This document shows positions 17,289 to 23,999 of a DNA stretch of 30,357 nt, piece by piece. Each line of letters begins with the position of its first letter. Position 1 is the first letter of the stretch. The translations under genes and the position numbers were made by a program. The stretch is from a virus: positions 1-30,357 of the IMG/VR virus record IMGVR_UViG_3300042868_002692. The stretch is one strand, 5' to 3'. The notes under the pieces are model-generated. The model worked only from the letters and a program-made list of their open reading frames with translations. It was not told the origin of the DNA and made no database searches.

Positions 17289-17318
17289 ATGGTGCATACT
17301 TGTTTCAAGTATGAATAG
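17289..17318 (+). CDS. possible 9-codon leader peptide before the holin-like gene
   Basis: ATG 17289 to TAG 17316-17318 encodes MVHTCFKYE. It has the GAAAGAAAA upstream sequence that this genome uses at other starts, while the next gene's own ATG at 17311 has none. Its reading frame runs through a hairpin that contains the downstream ATG and ends just past it, so translating the leader would open that hairpin. Inferred from arrangement only. Confidence 0.4.
   Translation: MVHTCFKYE
17295..17313 (+). promoter_or_regulatory. hairpin burying the start codon of the holin-like gene
   Basis: Perfect inverted repeat CATACTTG-TTT-CAAGTATG. The last three bases of the right arm are the ATG of the gene at 17311. 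In the mRNA this 8-bp stem would hide the start codon unless ribosomes translate the short leader ORF across it. Confidence 0.55.
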
Positions 17319-17481
17319 ATTTTTGGGTGAAGTATCTGGTTTGGTTTGGACATTGTGTGGCACAGCACTGGTCTTGATAACCCTTTCAGGTGACACAAGA
17401 AGAATTGGTTTATACATTGGCGCAACAGGGTTGGTTATCAACCTTGTTGCTTTAGCCCTATCTGGGAAAGAAGAGAAATGA
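17311..17481 (+). CDS. small two-membrane-segment protein, holin candidate
   Basis: A 56-aa protein MNRFLGEVSGLVWTL and onward, with two hydrophobic helices (about 9-25 and 33-51) joined by a short charged turn (SGDTRRIG) and a basic/acidic tail SGKEEK. Size and topology fit a class II holin or antiholin. It lies directly before another holin-like gene (ATGA overlap) and the endolysin. Its start codon lies in a hairpin overlapped by a possible leader peptide, suggesting translational control. Confidence 0.62.
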   Translation: MNRFLGEVSGLVWTLCGTALVLITLSGDTRRIGLYIGATGLVINLVALALSGKEEK

Positions 17482-17732
17482 ACACTGCAATCAGCATCAT
17501 TCAACGCATCATCAGCACATTTGTGGTGAATGCAATGGCAATCATTGGTGGTGCTTCCATCATTGGTGGCATTCCAGTAGCCAAATCAGCGTTGCTTGCA
17601 GGTATCAGTGCCTGTGTGACCGTTATTGAAAGGCTTGCAAGATCATCTGTTGATGGCAATCTGACCACAGCAGAAATCAACGCAGCGTTCACTGGTGTAA
17701 CACCAGCAGAAAAGAACACAGAAGAAGCCTAA
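17478..17732 (+). CDS. holin
   Basis: An 84-aa protein with a short N-terminal amphipathic start and two hydrophobic segments (FVVNAMAIIGGASIIGGI; SALLAGISACVTVIERLA), then a hydrophilic acidic tail. This matches the small actinophage holins encoded immediately upstream of endolysins. Overlaps both neighbours by a few bases, so it is translated in series with the candidate antiholin at 17311 and the lysin at 17732. Confidence 0.72.
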   Translation: MNTAISIIQRIISTFVVNAMAIIGGASIIGGIPVAKSALLAGISACVTVIERLARSSVDGNLTTAEINAAFTGVTPAEKNTEEA

Positions 17733-18304
17733 TGAAGTATCCATATCAGAAACTTGTATTGCCAACAATCCTAAAGGGTCAGATCAATGGCAGGCTTGAT
17801 AAGGCTTTGTTGATGCGTGTGAACACTGGTGGCAAAATGGTGAAACCAGCAGCAGTTGCGTTCAATGCTTTGTATGAAGCAGCAAAAGCAAACGGTATTA
17901 CCTTGCGCAACATTGGTGATTATCGTTCATTTGATGGGCAACTGGCTATGTTCAAAGATAGGTATTCACTTACTGATGGTGGGCGCAAGCCACAAGTAAC
18001 ACGCACCTATGAAGGCAAGAAGTGGTATCTGAAAAAAGGCAAAGCACCATCTGCTGCGCCAGATCCAACAGGTAAATCAGGTTCTAATCATGGCTGGGGT
18101 TTGGCTATTGATTTGGCTGTAGAAGATAAGAACGCACAGATCGTTGCGCTGGCTTCTGCAAAGCGTTCATTGAAATGGCTGTGCGAGAATGCACCCAACT
18201 ATGGTTTCTACCTTCAGGGTAGTGATCCCAAATCACCAGAGTTTGAAGCATGGCATTGGCAGTTCTGTATTGGTGATGCCACGCCACCTGCGTTGCAAGG
18301 CTGA
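17732..18304 (+). CDS. endolysin, M15 D-alanyl-D-alanine carboxypeptidase type
   Basis: A 190-aa zinc peptidase that cuts peptide stems of peptidoglycan. The ligand set is visible: H120 and D127 in SGSNHGWGLAIDLA, then E172 and H175 in FEAWHWQF. There is no signal peptide and no separate wall-binding domain, so release should depend on the holin. N-terminal KYPYQKLVLPTILKGQINGR resembles the leading segment seen in other actinophage lysins of this family. It is the last gene of the left transcription unit. Confidence 0.9.
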   Translation: MKYPYQKLVLPTILKGQINGRLDKALLMRVNTGGKMVKPAAVAFNALYEAAKANGITLRNIGDYRSFDGQLAMFKDRYSLTDGGRKPQVTRTYEGKKWYLKKGKAPSAAPDPTGKSGSNHGWGLAIDLAVEDKNAQIVALASAKRSLKWLCENAPNYGFYLQGSDPKSPEFEAWHWQFCIGDATPPALQG

Positions 18305-18358
18305 TAGATCTGGGTGGGGTTGGCTTGCTGTCTGCTGACCCTGCCCACCTAGTAAAGA

Positions 18359-18399
18359 AAAACCCCAGCACACAAACCAAACAAGTGTGCTGGGGTTTT
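18359..18399. terminator. strong bidirectional intrinsic terminator
   Basis: A 15-bp perfect inverted repeat: AAAACCCCAGCACAC (18359-18373) and GTGTGCTGGGGTTTT (18385-18399), with an 11-nt loop. A-tract on one side and T-tract on the other make it suited to stopping both the late genes coming from the left and the - strand operon coming from the right. A weaker hairpin (GGTGGG 18313-18318 with CCCACC 18344-18349) lies just upstream. Confidence 0.88.
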
Positions 18400-18406
18400 C
18401 TGCTGT

Positions 18407-18664
18407 CTAAATCTGCCACCATTCTTTGCCCCACATATAAGCAGGGTGAACGCCAAGCCTGATTGCGATTCTGTCGGCTCTTGCATAATGCACTGTTGCT
18501 GATCCTTCACTGGCACGCCATTTCACAACAGTGCCAATATTGACACCTAACAGTTGTGCAGCATCACGCACAGGTAAGTTTTCTATAGCACGCAATATAG
18601 GTGTTGTTGAAAGCCTTGCTACTCTCTCACGCTTCCACGCATCTTCAACACCTACTTCAGACAT
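18407..18664 (-). CDS. helix-turn-helix DNA-binding protein
   Basis: An 85-aa protein. The central region LPVRDAAQLLGVNIGTVVKW reads as a helix-turn-helix, and the end (ADRIAIRLGVHPAYMWGKEWW) has the A-D-x-x-A-x-x-L-G-x-H-P pattern seen in small actinobacterial and phage DNA-binding proteins, also present at 29104 here. It is the last gene of the three-gene - strand operon, 2 nt after the XRE regulator, and runs into the terminator at 18359. Likely a transcriptional regulator; no experimental role can be assigned. Confidence 0.72.
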   Translation of the reverse strand: MSEVGVEDAWKRERVARLSTTPILRAIENLPVRDAAQLLGVNIGTVVKWRASEGSATVHYARADRIAIRLGVHPAYMWGKEWWQI

Positions 18665-18666
18665 AG

Positions 18667-18939
18667 TTACTTGGGTGTGGGTGTATCCCCATGATGCGCT
18701 GGGTATGCAATCGGCATAATCAATTCACCTGTTGATAAACCCAATGAAGTTTCAATGGCTACAAGATGATGAAGTGATGGTACTGATTTGCCATGTTCCC
18801 ATGCGCTGATCAATGGTTGTGTGATTCCCATGCGCACTGATAGGTCACGCTGGCTAACACCTGCGTTCATGCGTGCAGACAAAATAACTGTTGCGCTGTG
18901 CTTCAGTGTCTCTGGGCTTAGTGTTTGTTTCTTTGGCAT
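18667..18939 (-). CDS. XRE/Cro-CI family helix-turn-helix regulator
   Basis: A 90-aa protein with a classic Cro/CI HTH: NAGVSQRDLSVRMGITQPLI then SAWEHGKSVPSLHHLVAIET. There is no C-terminal dimerisation or LexA-like cleavage domain, so it is Cro-like in size. The RBS AGAAAGA precedes the start. With no integrase in the window it is probably a switch between gene sets or a superinfection regulator, not a lysogeny repressor, though that cannot be excluded. Confidence 0.85.
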   Translation of the reverse strand: MPKKQTLSPETLKHSATVILSARMNAGVSQRDLSVRMGITQPLISAWEHGKSVPSLHHLVAIETSLGLSTGELIMPIAYPAHHGDTPTPK

Positions 18940-18960
18940 ATGCTGTCTTTCTAGGGGTGG

Positions 18961-19452
18961 TTACTTAGTAGTGATATTACCATTGCTTGTTGCACGCCAG
19001 TTGCCCAACCCTAATCCTTTGTTGTAAAGCACTGCTGCCACAGCCAGATTGCAACTTGGCGTTTGTAGGGTCAGCATCTCTTTGGTTTTGCAGGTTTGGT
19101 AGGTAAGGGTTTTCCATGTGCTGTTGATCTGCAACAACCCAATATCATAGGATTTTATATGTTTGCATTTACGGTAGGTGGCTGCTGGTGACAGTTTGCA
19201 ATCTTTATGGTTGTGACCCTTCTTGTAGTTCCAGCCCACAGCAGTTCTTTGGCATCTGGATTCCCGATACATAATGGGTGCAAATACTTCTACTGGTAGC
19301 CCATTGGCACGCAGTTGTTTGTGCCATTGCTGGCAGGGTAGGTGTTTGGTTGTTGGGTAGGTGGCTGCTTTTGTTTCTTGGGCGAACATTGCAAAGATCC
19401 ACAGGTGCAGAAGTAATGCAATGATGATGATGAATATTGGTTTGGTTTTCAT
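18961..19452 (-). CDS. secreted lysozyme-like / lytic transglycosylase protein
   Basis: A 163-aa protein with an N-terminal signal or anchor segment (IFIIIIALLLHLWIFAMFA) followed by an A-x-A-like site near residue 29. The mature part contains the catalytic Glu motif MYRESRCQ (E64) and SYDIGLLQINSTW (105-113), the classic E-S and G-L-L-Q-I-N motifs of goose-type/SLT lysozymes. Six or more Cys suggest disulfides outside the cell. GGAAAG precedes the start by 8 nt. It is first in a - strand operon with two regulators rather than in the lysis cassette, so it may act on the wall from outside or early in infection. Confidence 0.8.
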   Translation of the reverse strand: MKTKPIFIIIIALLLHLWIFAMFAQETKAATYPTTKHLPCQQWHKQLRANGLPVEVFAPIMYRESRCQRTAVGWNYKKGHNHKDCKLSPAATYRKCKHIKSYDIGLLQINSTWKTLTYQTCKTKEMLTLQTPSCNLAVAAVLYNKGLGLGNWRATSNGNITTK

Positions 19453-19670
19453 GGGTGTGCTTTCCCTGCCACGCTGTAAAGGATTTCCACGCTGGGTGGC
19501 TGTCTGTATCCCACACTGGCGTTTGCGCTTGTCTCACAGGCTTACAGGCACTTCTGGTGCAATGCTGGGTGCGCTAGGCAGATTTGGTTTTGACCACGCT
19601 TGGTGGCTAACTAGGGGCTGGTGGGTTCAACCCTAATCAGGTTCTGTGTCACTTGGGTGGCATATGGCTG
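19453..19670. promoter_or_regulatory. intergenic control region between - and + operons with repeated operator-like sites
   Basis: About 220 nt with no convincing gene, lying between the start of the - strand operon and the promoter of the + strand arm. It carries two nearly identical 15-mers CCACGCTKGGTGGCT (19487-19501 and 19594-19608), each an inverted repeat CCAC-N5-GTGG. A partial copy CCACGCTG is at 19469-19476 and a degenerate CACTTGGGTGG at 19650-19660. Candidate operators for the XRE or HTH proteins of the operon. No clear -10/-35 for the - strand could be set. Confidence 0.5.
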
Positions 19671-19740
19671 GAAGCCTTGTGGGGTAAGGGTTTGAAATTG
19701 ATACTTGCGTATCGGTATCACTTGTGCTTATGATGTGGGT
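19671..19740 (+). promoter_or_regulatory. cassette promoter P1 (leaderless)
   Basis: Inverted repeat (imperfect, 6 Watson-Crick plus 1 GU of 8 pairs, 7-nt loop) at 19671-19693, then -35 TTGCGT 19705-19710, 18-nt spacer containing TATCACTTGTGCT, -10 TATGAT 19729-19734, and 6 nt to ATG 19741. A start 6-7 nt after the -10 would coincide with the A of ATG. Confidence 0.75.
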
Positions 19741-19998
19741 ATGGAAACAAACACAAACACCACATCAACAAAGTACGCATGGTTTGAAAACACTGATAAA
19801 GATCAATTTGAAATACACGCACCCAATTGTGCTTGCATCAAGAAATACATAAATCAGATGGTGATTGACACTTCAAGTGTTCATAGCATGAATGCAGCGA
19901 ACACAACAGAAGTTCAAGCAGAACTGATTGCTGTGTATGGATATGACCTAGAAGATGATGAACAAATCACAGTCAAAGTGTTTCCCTGCACTAAGTAA
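19741..19998 (+). CDS. cassette protein 1, unknown
   Basis: An 85-aa product, METNTNTTSTKYAWFENTDKD and onward, with no recognised domain. Two Cys in NCACIKKY and one near the end could be functional; the end reads EQITVKVFPCTK. It is the first + strand gene right of the control region and is followed by a terminator at 20016, so it forms a one-gene unit driven by P1. A TTG start at 19705 in the same frame would overlap the promoter's -35; ATG 19741 is preferred because of the exact 6-nt spacing shared with three other cassettes. Confidence 0.7.
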   Translation: METNTNTTSTKYAWFENTDKDQFEIHAPNCACIKKYINQMVIDTSSVHSMNAANTTEVQAELIAVYGYDLEDDEQITVKVFPCTK

Positions 19999-20015
19999 TC
20001 AATCACAAAGCATCT

Positions 20016-20046
20016 GCCCCACCTGTAATGGGTGGGGCTTTTGTTT
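20016..20046. terminator. intrinsic terminator after cassette gene 1
   Basis: GCCCCACC (20016-20023) and GGTGGGGC (20031-20038) form an 8-bp GC-rich stem with a 7-nt loop followed by TTTTGTTTG. It would end the P1 transcript. It lies directly beyond the stop of the - strand gene that starts at 20799, so it may serve both directions. Confidence 0.8.
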
Positions 20047-20049
20047 GTC

Positions 20050-20799
20050 TCAACACACATCACATGGCAGATCATCAATAAGTGCTGTGCCATCATCATT
20101 CCAGCCCAGACGCAACTTTGTACCCTTACACCTGAAACAAACGCCTACAGAGCGTGTGGGGCTGGTCTGCGTGGATTGCACAACCTTTGCCAGTTCCCTA
20201 TCAAACTGCATCACACTAGGAACAGTTGCGCATCTAGTCAGCGCATCACGCACATCATCAACAGACCAGCCAGAATCCAAAGCAGCAGTGATCACAGATT
20301 GCAACGCAAAAAACGCACGCTTACCTGTTGGGGTTTTGCCACCTGTGCGTGTCTTGTAAAACTGCCACCATTCATCAGCAAGTGTTTTCACACTTGCCTG
20401 TTCTTGACTCTGGTTTATATTGACTCTAGTTCTTGGGTTGATTTTGTCCCTACCCCTAGTGGCGTTTATGTCTCTAGGTAGGGGCGTTTTTGTCTCTACC
20501 CCTGCATTAGTTATCACTGTGTAGTGATTGCTAGTTAGATCACCATTGGCTGATGTGCGCTGGTGCATAGTCACAGCACCCAAAGCAACCAGTTCTTTCA
20601 ATGCTCTATCAATACTTTTGGTTGTTGTGCAACAACGATCAGCAAGGGTCTTGCGTGATGGGTGGCAGCCACCAGAATCTTTGTCTGCATAGCGTTGCAG
20701 TGTTGCGTAAAGCCTGACAGCCAACGCTGAAATATCAGCGTATAAAACCCATTCAGGCACTATTGAAAAGTAATTATCAGCAGTGATTCTTTGTGTCAT
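20050..20799 (-). CDS. winged-helix replication-initiator-like protein
   Basis: A 249-aa protein. The N-terminal domain (about 10-85) has the winged-helix pattern of phage replication or helix-turn-helix proteins: FSIVPEWVLYADISALAVRL, HPSRKTLADRCCTTTKSIDR, ALKELVALGAVTMH. A middle helical domain follows (LADEWWQFYKTRTGGKTPTG, WSVDDVRDALTRC), and the C-terminus is a four-Cys zinc site (CFRC and CDVC separated by about 19 residues) that ends exactly at the last residue. This layout is typical of actinophage DnaD/RepA-like initiators. GAAAGAAC precedes the start. No polymerase or helicase partner is in the window. Confidence 0.68.
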   Translation of the reverse strand: MTQRITADNYFSIVPEWVLYADISALAVRLYATLQRYADKDSGGCHPSRKTLADRCCTTTKSIDRALKELVALGAVTMHQRTSANGDLTSNHYTVITNAGVETKTPLPRDINATRGRDKINPRTRVNINQSQEQASVKTLADEWWQFYKTRTGGKTPTGKRAFFALQSVITAALDSGWSVDDVRDALTRCATVPSVMQFDRELAKVVQSTQTSPTRSVGVCFRCKGTKLRLGWNDDGTALIDDLPCDVC

Positions 20800-20891
20800 G
20801 TTTGTTCTTTCATGTGTGGGTTTGACACTCTAGGTGCTACCATCAACATCTGCATGGTTGCGCTTAGTGCGTTGTTATGTTTGTTCATGTG

Positions 20892-20923
20892 AAAACCCTG
20901 CTGGCTATGTCAGTGGGGTTTTT
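20892..20923. terminator. terminator-like hairpin in the divergent intergenic region
   Basis: AAAACCC (20892-20898) pairs with GGGTTTT (20916-20922), with further imperfect pairing inside, followed by another T. It lies between the start of the - strand initiator-like gene and the promoter of the exonuclease gene. It would insulate the exonuclease operon from upstream read-through. Confidence 0.65.
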
Positions 20924-20933
20924 GCATTTAGGG

Positions 20934-20972
20934 GTTGCAAGTATGACACACCCATCTGTCATAGTGATAACC
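20934..20972 (+). promoter_or_regulatory. promoter P6 of the exonuclease operon, possibly leaderless
   Basis: A -35 TTGCAA, a 19-nt spacer, -10 CATAGT and 7 nt to ATG 20973, without a recognisable ribosome binding site. The segment CATCTGTCATAGT resembles CACCTGTTATGAT of the promoter before 26772. It is less regular than the four main cassette promoters. Confidence 0.5.
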
Positions 20973-21887
20973 ATGAAACATATAACTAAACCCACACATG
21001 GCAGCCTTGAATGGTTGCAGACACGCCATAAGCATGATGGGAAAACCATTGTGGGCGCATCAGAAGTATCAATCATTATGGGTTGCAATGACTACAAGAA
21101 CATCATTGATCTTGCCATAGAGAAAATGCAGCCACCAGTGGTGCGTGAACAGAATGATGCAATGAAGCGTGGCACATGGCTTGAATCAGGATTGATTACA
21201 GCAGCGCAAGAAGAACTGAACCTGCAAGTTGAAACACCAGAAGTGATGTACCTAAATGGGCGCATTATCGCCACGCTTGATGGGCTTGCTAATGATGGGC
21301 GTTTGATTGAATGCAAGACCACTACAAAATGGCTTGCCAATGATCTGTGCCTACCTGAATGGTATTGGCAAGCACAAGCACAGATGTTTTGCAGTGATGC
21401 TGAACTGGTTACTTTTGTTGTGTTAGATCGCCAACTGCGTATCAGTATGTTCAATGTTGAACGCCACAACAATGATATTGAACTGATGGTTGAAAGGGTT
21501 ACAGCGTTCTGTGAATCCATTGATGCAGACAAACTGCCTGAAGATGTGCCATTGAACTATGCACAGGTATCACTGCTACACCCAGAGCCATCAGGGGAAC
21601 TAGAACTAGACAACGCAGCACTATCACTAATCATGGAATGGAACGCAGCCAAAGCAGCGTTGAAAGAACTTGAACAACTTGAAGCCCGATTGAAAGACCA
21701 GTTAGCCAACCTGATGCGTGACCATGAAACAGCCACCAGTGATGGTCAAAAGGTATTGACATTCAAAGCCCAATCAACCAGCCGATTTGATAGCAAAGCA
21801 TTCAATGATGCACACCCAGATATGGCTAAACAGTTCAGCAAAACAACATCATTCAGAGTGATGCGCACAGTGAAAGGTGCAGTGTGA
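20973..21887 (+). CDS. YqaJ-type phage exonuclease
   Basis: A 304-aa nuclease of the lambda-exonuclease/YqaJ fold that processes DNA ends to give single strands for annealing. Motifs in order: GASEVSIIMG (28-37), RGTWLESG with E72, TLDGL with D103, IECKTTT with E113 and K115, and WYWQAQAQM (131-139). The C-terminal quarter is a charged helix (ALKELEQLEARLKDQL). ATG 20973 is chosen over an upstream TTG that would lie in the terminator. The stop overlaps the ERF gene start, a classic exonuclease-annealase pair. Confidence 0.88.
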   Translation: MKHITKPTHGSLEWLQTRHKHDGKTIVGASEVSIIMGCNDYKNIIDLAIEKMQPPVVREQNDAMKRGTWLESGLITAAQEELNLQVETPEVMYLNGRIIATLDGLANDGRLIECKTTTKWLANDLCLPEWYWQAQAQMFCSDAELVTFVVLDRQLRISMFNVERHNNDIELMVERVTAFCESIDADKLPEDVPLNYAQVSLLHPEPSGELELDNAALSLIMEWNAAKAALKELEQLEARLKDQLANLMRDHETATSDGQKVLTFKAQSTSRFDSKAFNDAHPDMAKQFSKTTSFRVMRTVKGAV

Positions 21888-22666
21888 TGACACAGCCACA
21901 AATATTTAGCCTGCTTACACAAGTGATGACAGATGCTGGTGCAGTGAAGAAGGGTGATTACAACAGCCATCAGAAGTTCAACTTCAGGGGTATTGATGCT
22001 GTGATCAATGCTGTGTCACCAGCGTTACGCAAGCATGGTGTTGTTGTAGTACCAACAGTAATCACAAGTGATTATGAATCTGTGCAGGTGGGGCAGAACA
22101 GAACAGTGATGGGTCACGCACGCATCACAATCACATATACCTTTTACGCACCAGATGGTTCAAATGTTGCTGCCACTGTCAGTGCTGAATCTATGGATAG
22201 TGGCGACAAAGCCACAGCAAAGGCATACAGCGTTGCATTCAGAACAGCACTGCTACAAACCTTGTGCCTGCCAACTGATGAAGCAGACCCTGATTCAGAT
22301 ACTTATGAACGATCACCACATGACGCACCCCAGCGTGAACAGGCAACACGCATTGCAAGACCACAACAGGCTGCACCACAAAATGAACAGCCAAGACCAA
22401 CAACAAAATCATCAGACCCTGCGCCATTATCTAAACCAGCCAACAAACCATCAGGTGCAGTAATCACTGAAGCACAAACAAACTTCATCAACAACCTATT
22501 GAAGCAGACAGAATGTGATGAACAACTGTTGGTTGATCAGTTTGGTTCTGGCATTGCTGGTATGTCATCACAGGTGGCTAAGAAAGTGATTGATGCGCTG
22601 TTGTCTGTGCGTAAGGGTGAAGCAGAAATTGTGTTGGGTTCTGATGGCAAGTTTGTTATTGCTTGA
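21887..22666 (+). CDS. ERF-family single-strand annealing protein
   Basis: A 259-aa protein (GTG 21884 would add one residue). The N-terminal ERF domain includes KFNFRGIDAVINAVSPALRK and the family signature SMDSGDKATAKAYSVAFRTA then LLQTLCLPTD. A Pro/Gln-rich linker (about 145-190) leads to a C-terminal helical domain (ITEAQTNFINNLLKQTECDE). It catalyses annealing of single strands created by the exonuclease and tolerates imperfect homology, which would favour gene exchange. TGATG coupling with the upstream gene. Confidence 0.87.
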   Translation: MTQPQIFSLLTQVMTDAGAVKKGDYNSHQKFNFRGIDAVINAVSPALRKHGVVVVPTVITSDYESVQVGQNRTVMGHARITITYTFYAPDGSNVAATVSAESMDSGDKATAKAYSVAFRTALLQTLCLPTDEADPDSDTYERSPHDAPQREQATRIARPQQAAPQNEQPRPTTKSSDPAPLSKPANKPSGAVITEAQTNFINNLLKQTECDEQLLVDQFGSGIAGMSSQVAKKVIDALLSVRKGEAEIVLGSDGKFVIA

Positions 22667-22853
22667 AATCACTGATGGTGATTGGTTCACTGTGAATGGT
22701 TTGCGTGGCAAGTTTGTTTGTAGGGGCTTCAATCCTGATGGGTCTGTGTGTTGTTTTGGTGGCTCTACAGGTAGGGAACGCTGGCGCAGTTTCCCATTGG
22801 ATAGGGTTTCTAGGATTCTGAAACCCTTACCTAGCAAGGATTTTACAGGGTAG
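22644..22853 (+). CDS. small conserved-looking protein, unknown
   Basis: A 69-aa product from ATG 22644, or 64 aa from TTG 22659. The core, DWFTVNGLRGKFVCRG then FNPDGSVCCFGGSTG and ERWRSFPLDRV, resembles a small beta-barrel protein (G-x-F-x-x-x-G, W-R-S-F) often found in actinophages. Its last 17 codons carry the hairpin arms preceding promoter P2. Its start region overlaps the annealase 3' end by 23 nt in another frame. Confidence 0.6.
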   Translation: MASLLLLEITDGDWFTVNGLRGKFVCRGFNPDGSVCCFGGSTGRERWRSFPLDRVSRILKPLPSKDFTG

Positions 22854-22889
22854 TTGCATCTGGGTATCACCTGTGGTTATAGTTCAGGT
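22821..22889 (+). promoter_or_regulatory. cassette promoter P2 (leaderless)
   Basis: AAACCCTT-N7-AAGGATTT at 22821-22843 (7 of 8 pairs), 10 nt, -35 TTGCAT 22854-22859, 18 nt containing TATCACCTGTGGT, -10 TATAGT 22878-22883, 6 nt, ATG 22890. A second arm GGGTTTC/GAAACCC (22804-22826) gives an alternative stem. Confidence 0.75.
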
Positions 22890-23183
22890 ATGAACACAAA
22901 CACACTTACTGAATTGTTTGCAGCAAGCATTGAATACACACCAATCAAACACGCAAACAAACATGGCAATGGTTTTAGTTGGTCAGTTGCAGCAACATTC
23001 TGTGGCACACCAATTGAAATCTTTGGTTCTAGCAATACAAAAAAAGGCACAGCCAAAGTGGTAACTGCATTCATTGCAGATGAAGTAGGCGATCTAATGA
23101 CCCGATATCAATGGCGTGATGTTGATGGTGCTTGTGACCTGATAGATCAAATGCGTGCCTACACAACAAAGGCTGGCAAGTGA
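22890..23183 (+). CDS. cassette protein 2, unknown
   Basis: A 97-aa product beginning MNTNTLTELFAASIEY. The middle (FSWSVAATFCGTPIEIFGSS, KVVTAFIADEVGDLMT) suggests a small alpha/beta fold. It ends in TTKAGK, an ending shared in part with the cassette genes at 24542 and 26003. The stop overlaps the next start (TGATG). Its middle shows no obvious similarity to those genes, which argues for swapped contents within common borders. Confidence 0.72.
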   Translation: MNTNTLTELFAASIEYTPIKHANKHGNGFSWSVAATFCGTPIEIFGSSNTKKGTAKVVTAFIADEVGDLMTRYQWRDVDGACDLIDQMRAYTTKAGK

Positions 23184-23311
23184 TGAACACACCAGAAAAC
23201 CATGTTTGCCACGATTGCAAAAGAACATTCAAACGCTACACAGATTTGATGTTTCACATAGTCGCAGGCTGCCAACCCAACAAAAAGCAAAAGAAAGAAA
23301 ACCAACAATGA
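23183..23311 (+). CDS. C2HC zinc-finger-like mini-protein
   Basis: A 42-aa product, MNTPENHVCHDCKRTF and onward. C9 and C12, then H25 and C30, give C-x2-C-x12-H-x4-C with hydrophobic residues at F16 and L22, as in classical zinc fingers, followed by a Lys/Gln-rich tail. Overlaps neighbours on both sides by 1-4 nt. Could bind DNA, RNA or a host protein. Confidence 0.62.
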   Translation: MNTPENHVCHDCKRTFKRYTDLMFHIVAGCQPNKKQKKENQQ

Positions 23312-23493
23312 ACACATCAATAGAAATAATCACAAGTCACAGCACAGTGCTAGGCGCAAAAGCCTTTCTGATATTGGGTGAATATGCACGCAACGGTAAC
23401 GCTGTGCAATCCTTGCCACTGTCAGCAGATGAACTACGCCTACTGGCTGTTGAACTACTTGAAGCAGCATCACAGATGGAAGTAACACAATGA
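23308..23493 (+). CDS. small helical protein, unknown
   Basis: A 61-aa product MNTSIEIITSHSTVLGAKAF then LILGEYARNG, and a C-terminal acidic helix (SADELRLLAVELLEAASQME). RBS AGAAAGAAAA with good spacing. Its stop overlaps the next start as ATGA. Function unknown. Confidence 0.6.
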   Translation: MNTSIEIITSHSTVLGAKAFLILGEYARNGNAVQSLPLSADELRLLAVELLEAASQMEVTQ

Positions 23494-23999
23494 GTGATGA
23501 CCAGCCAAACCTGTTTGATGATCAAGACCCATCAGATGATGAACTGTTGCCCTATGCAGGCACAGCAGGGTATGTGAACCAGCCTGCCAGCAAAGACAGA
23601 GCCAACAGAGAAGCAGCCACTGGTGAAGCCACAGAGCGTGCCAGACAGATACTGCGCACACTGTCGCAACACCCAGCAGGGCTGACCTATCAGCAGGTAG
23701 GTGATCTGTTGAATCTGCATCATGGGCAATCTTCTGGTGCGCTGTCAATCCTTCACAAGAATGGCGTGGTGTTTATGTTGCGCAAGAAAATCAACAGGTG
23801 TCATGTGTATGTGCATTCTGATCAGCGTGGCAAGTATGAAGATGCTGAACGCATTGATGAACCTGCTTCTACTGTGTCTGGGCGTAGGCGCAAAGAACTA
23901 GAACAGTTATTAGAACTTGTGATTGAACAGGTGCGTTGTAGAAACATCACAGACCCAGCATTAGTTGCCCACGCAATACAACTTCATAATGATCATTGA
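23490..23999 (+). CDS. winged-helix DNA-binding protein
   Basis: A 169-aa protein. After an acidic, disordered start the central part has a winged-helix pattern: ARQILRTLSQHPAGLTYQQV, GDLLNLHHGQSSGALSILHK, NGVVFMLRKKINRCHVYVH. A C-terminal charged helix follows (RRRKELEQLLELVIEQVRC). Proteins like this occur in actinophage early regions; a regulator or host-chromatin protein is likely. ATGA overlap with the upstream gene. Confidence 0.66.
   Translation: MSDDQPNLFDDQDPSDDELLPYAGTAGYVNQPASKDRANREAATGEATERARQILRTLSQHPAGLTYQQVGDLLNLHHGQSSGALSILHKNGVVFMLRKKINRCHVYVHSDQRGKYEDAERIDEPASTVSGRRRKELEQLLELVIEQVRCRNITDPALVAHAIQLHNDH

Noticed and set aside
19610-19660. tRNA-like T-arm (GTGGGTTCAACCC)
   Set aside because: The flanking bases do not form the five-base stem and no anticodon or acceptor arm could be built around it.
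20821-20923. Small RNA between a TTGACA and the terminator-like hairpin
   Set aside because: No -10 at a suitable distance; the hairpin is better explained as insulation before the exonuclease promoter.
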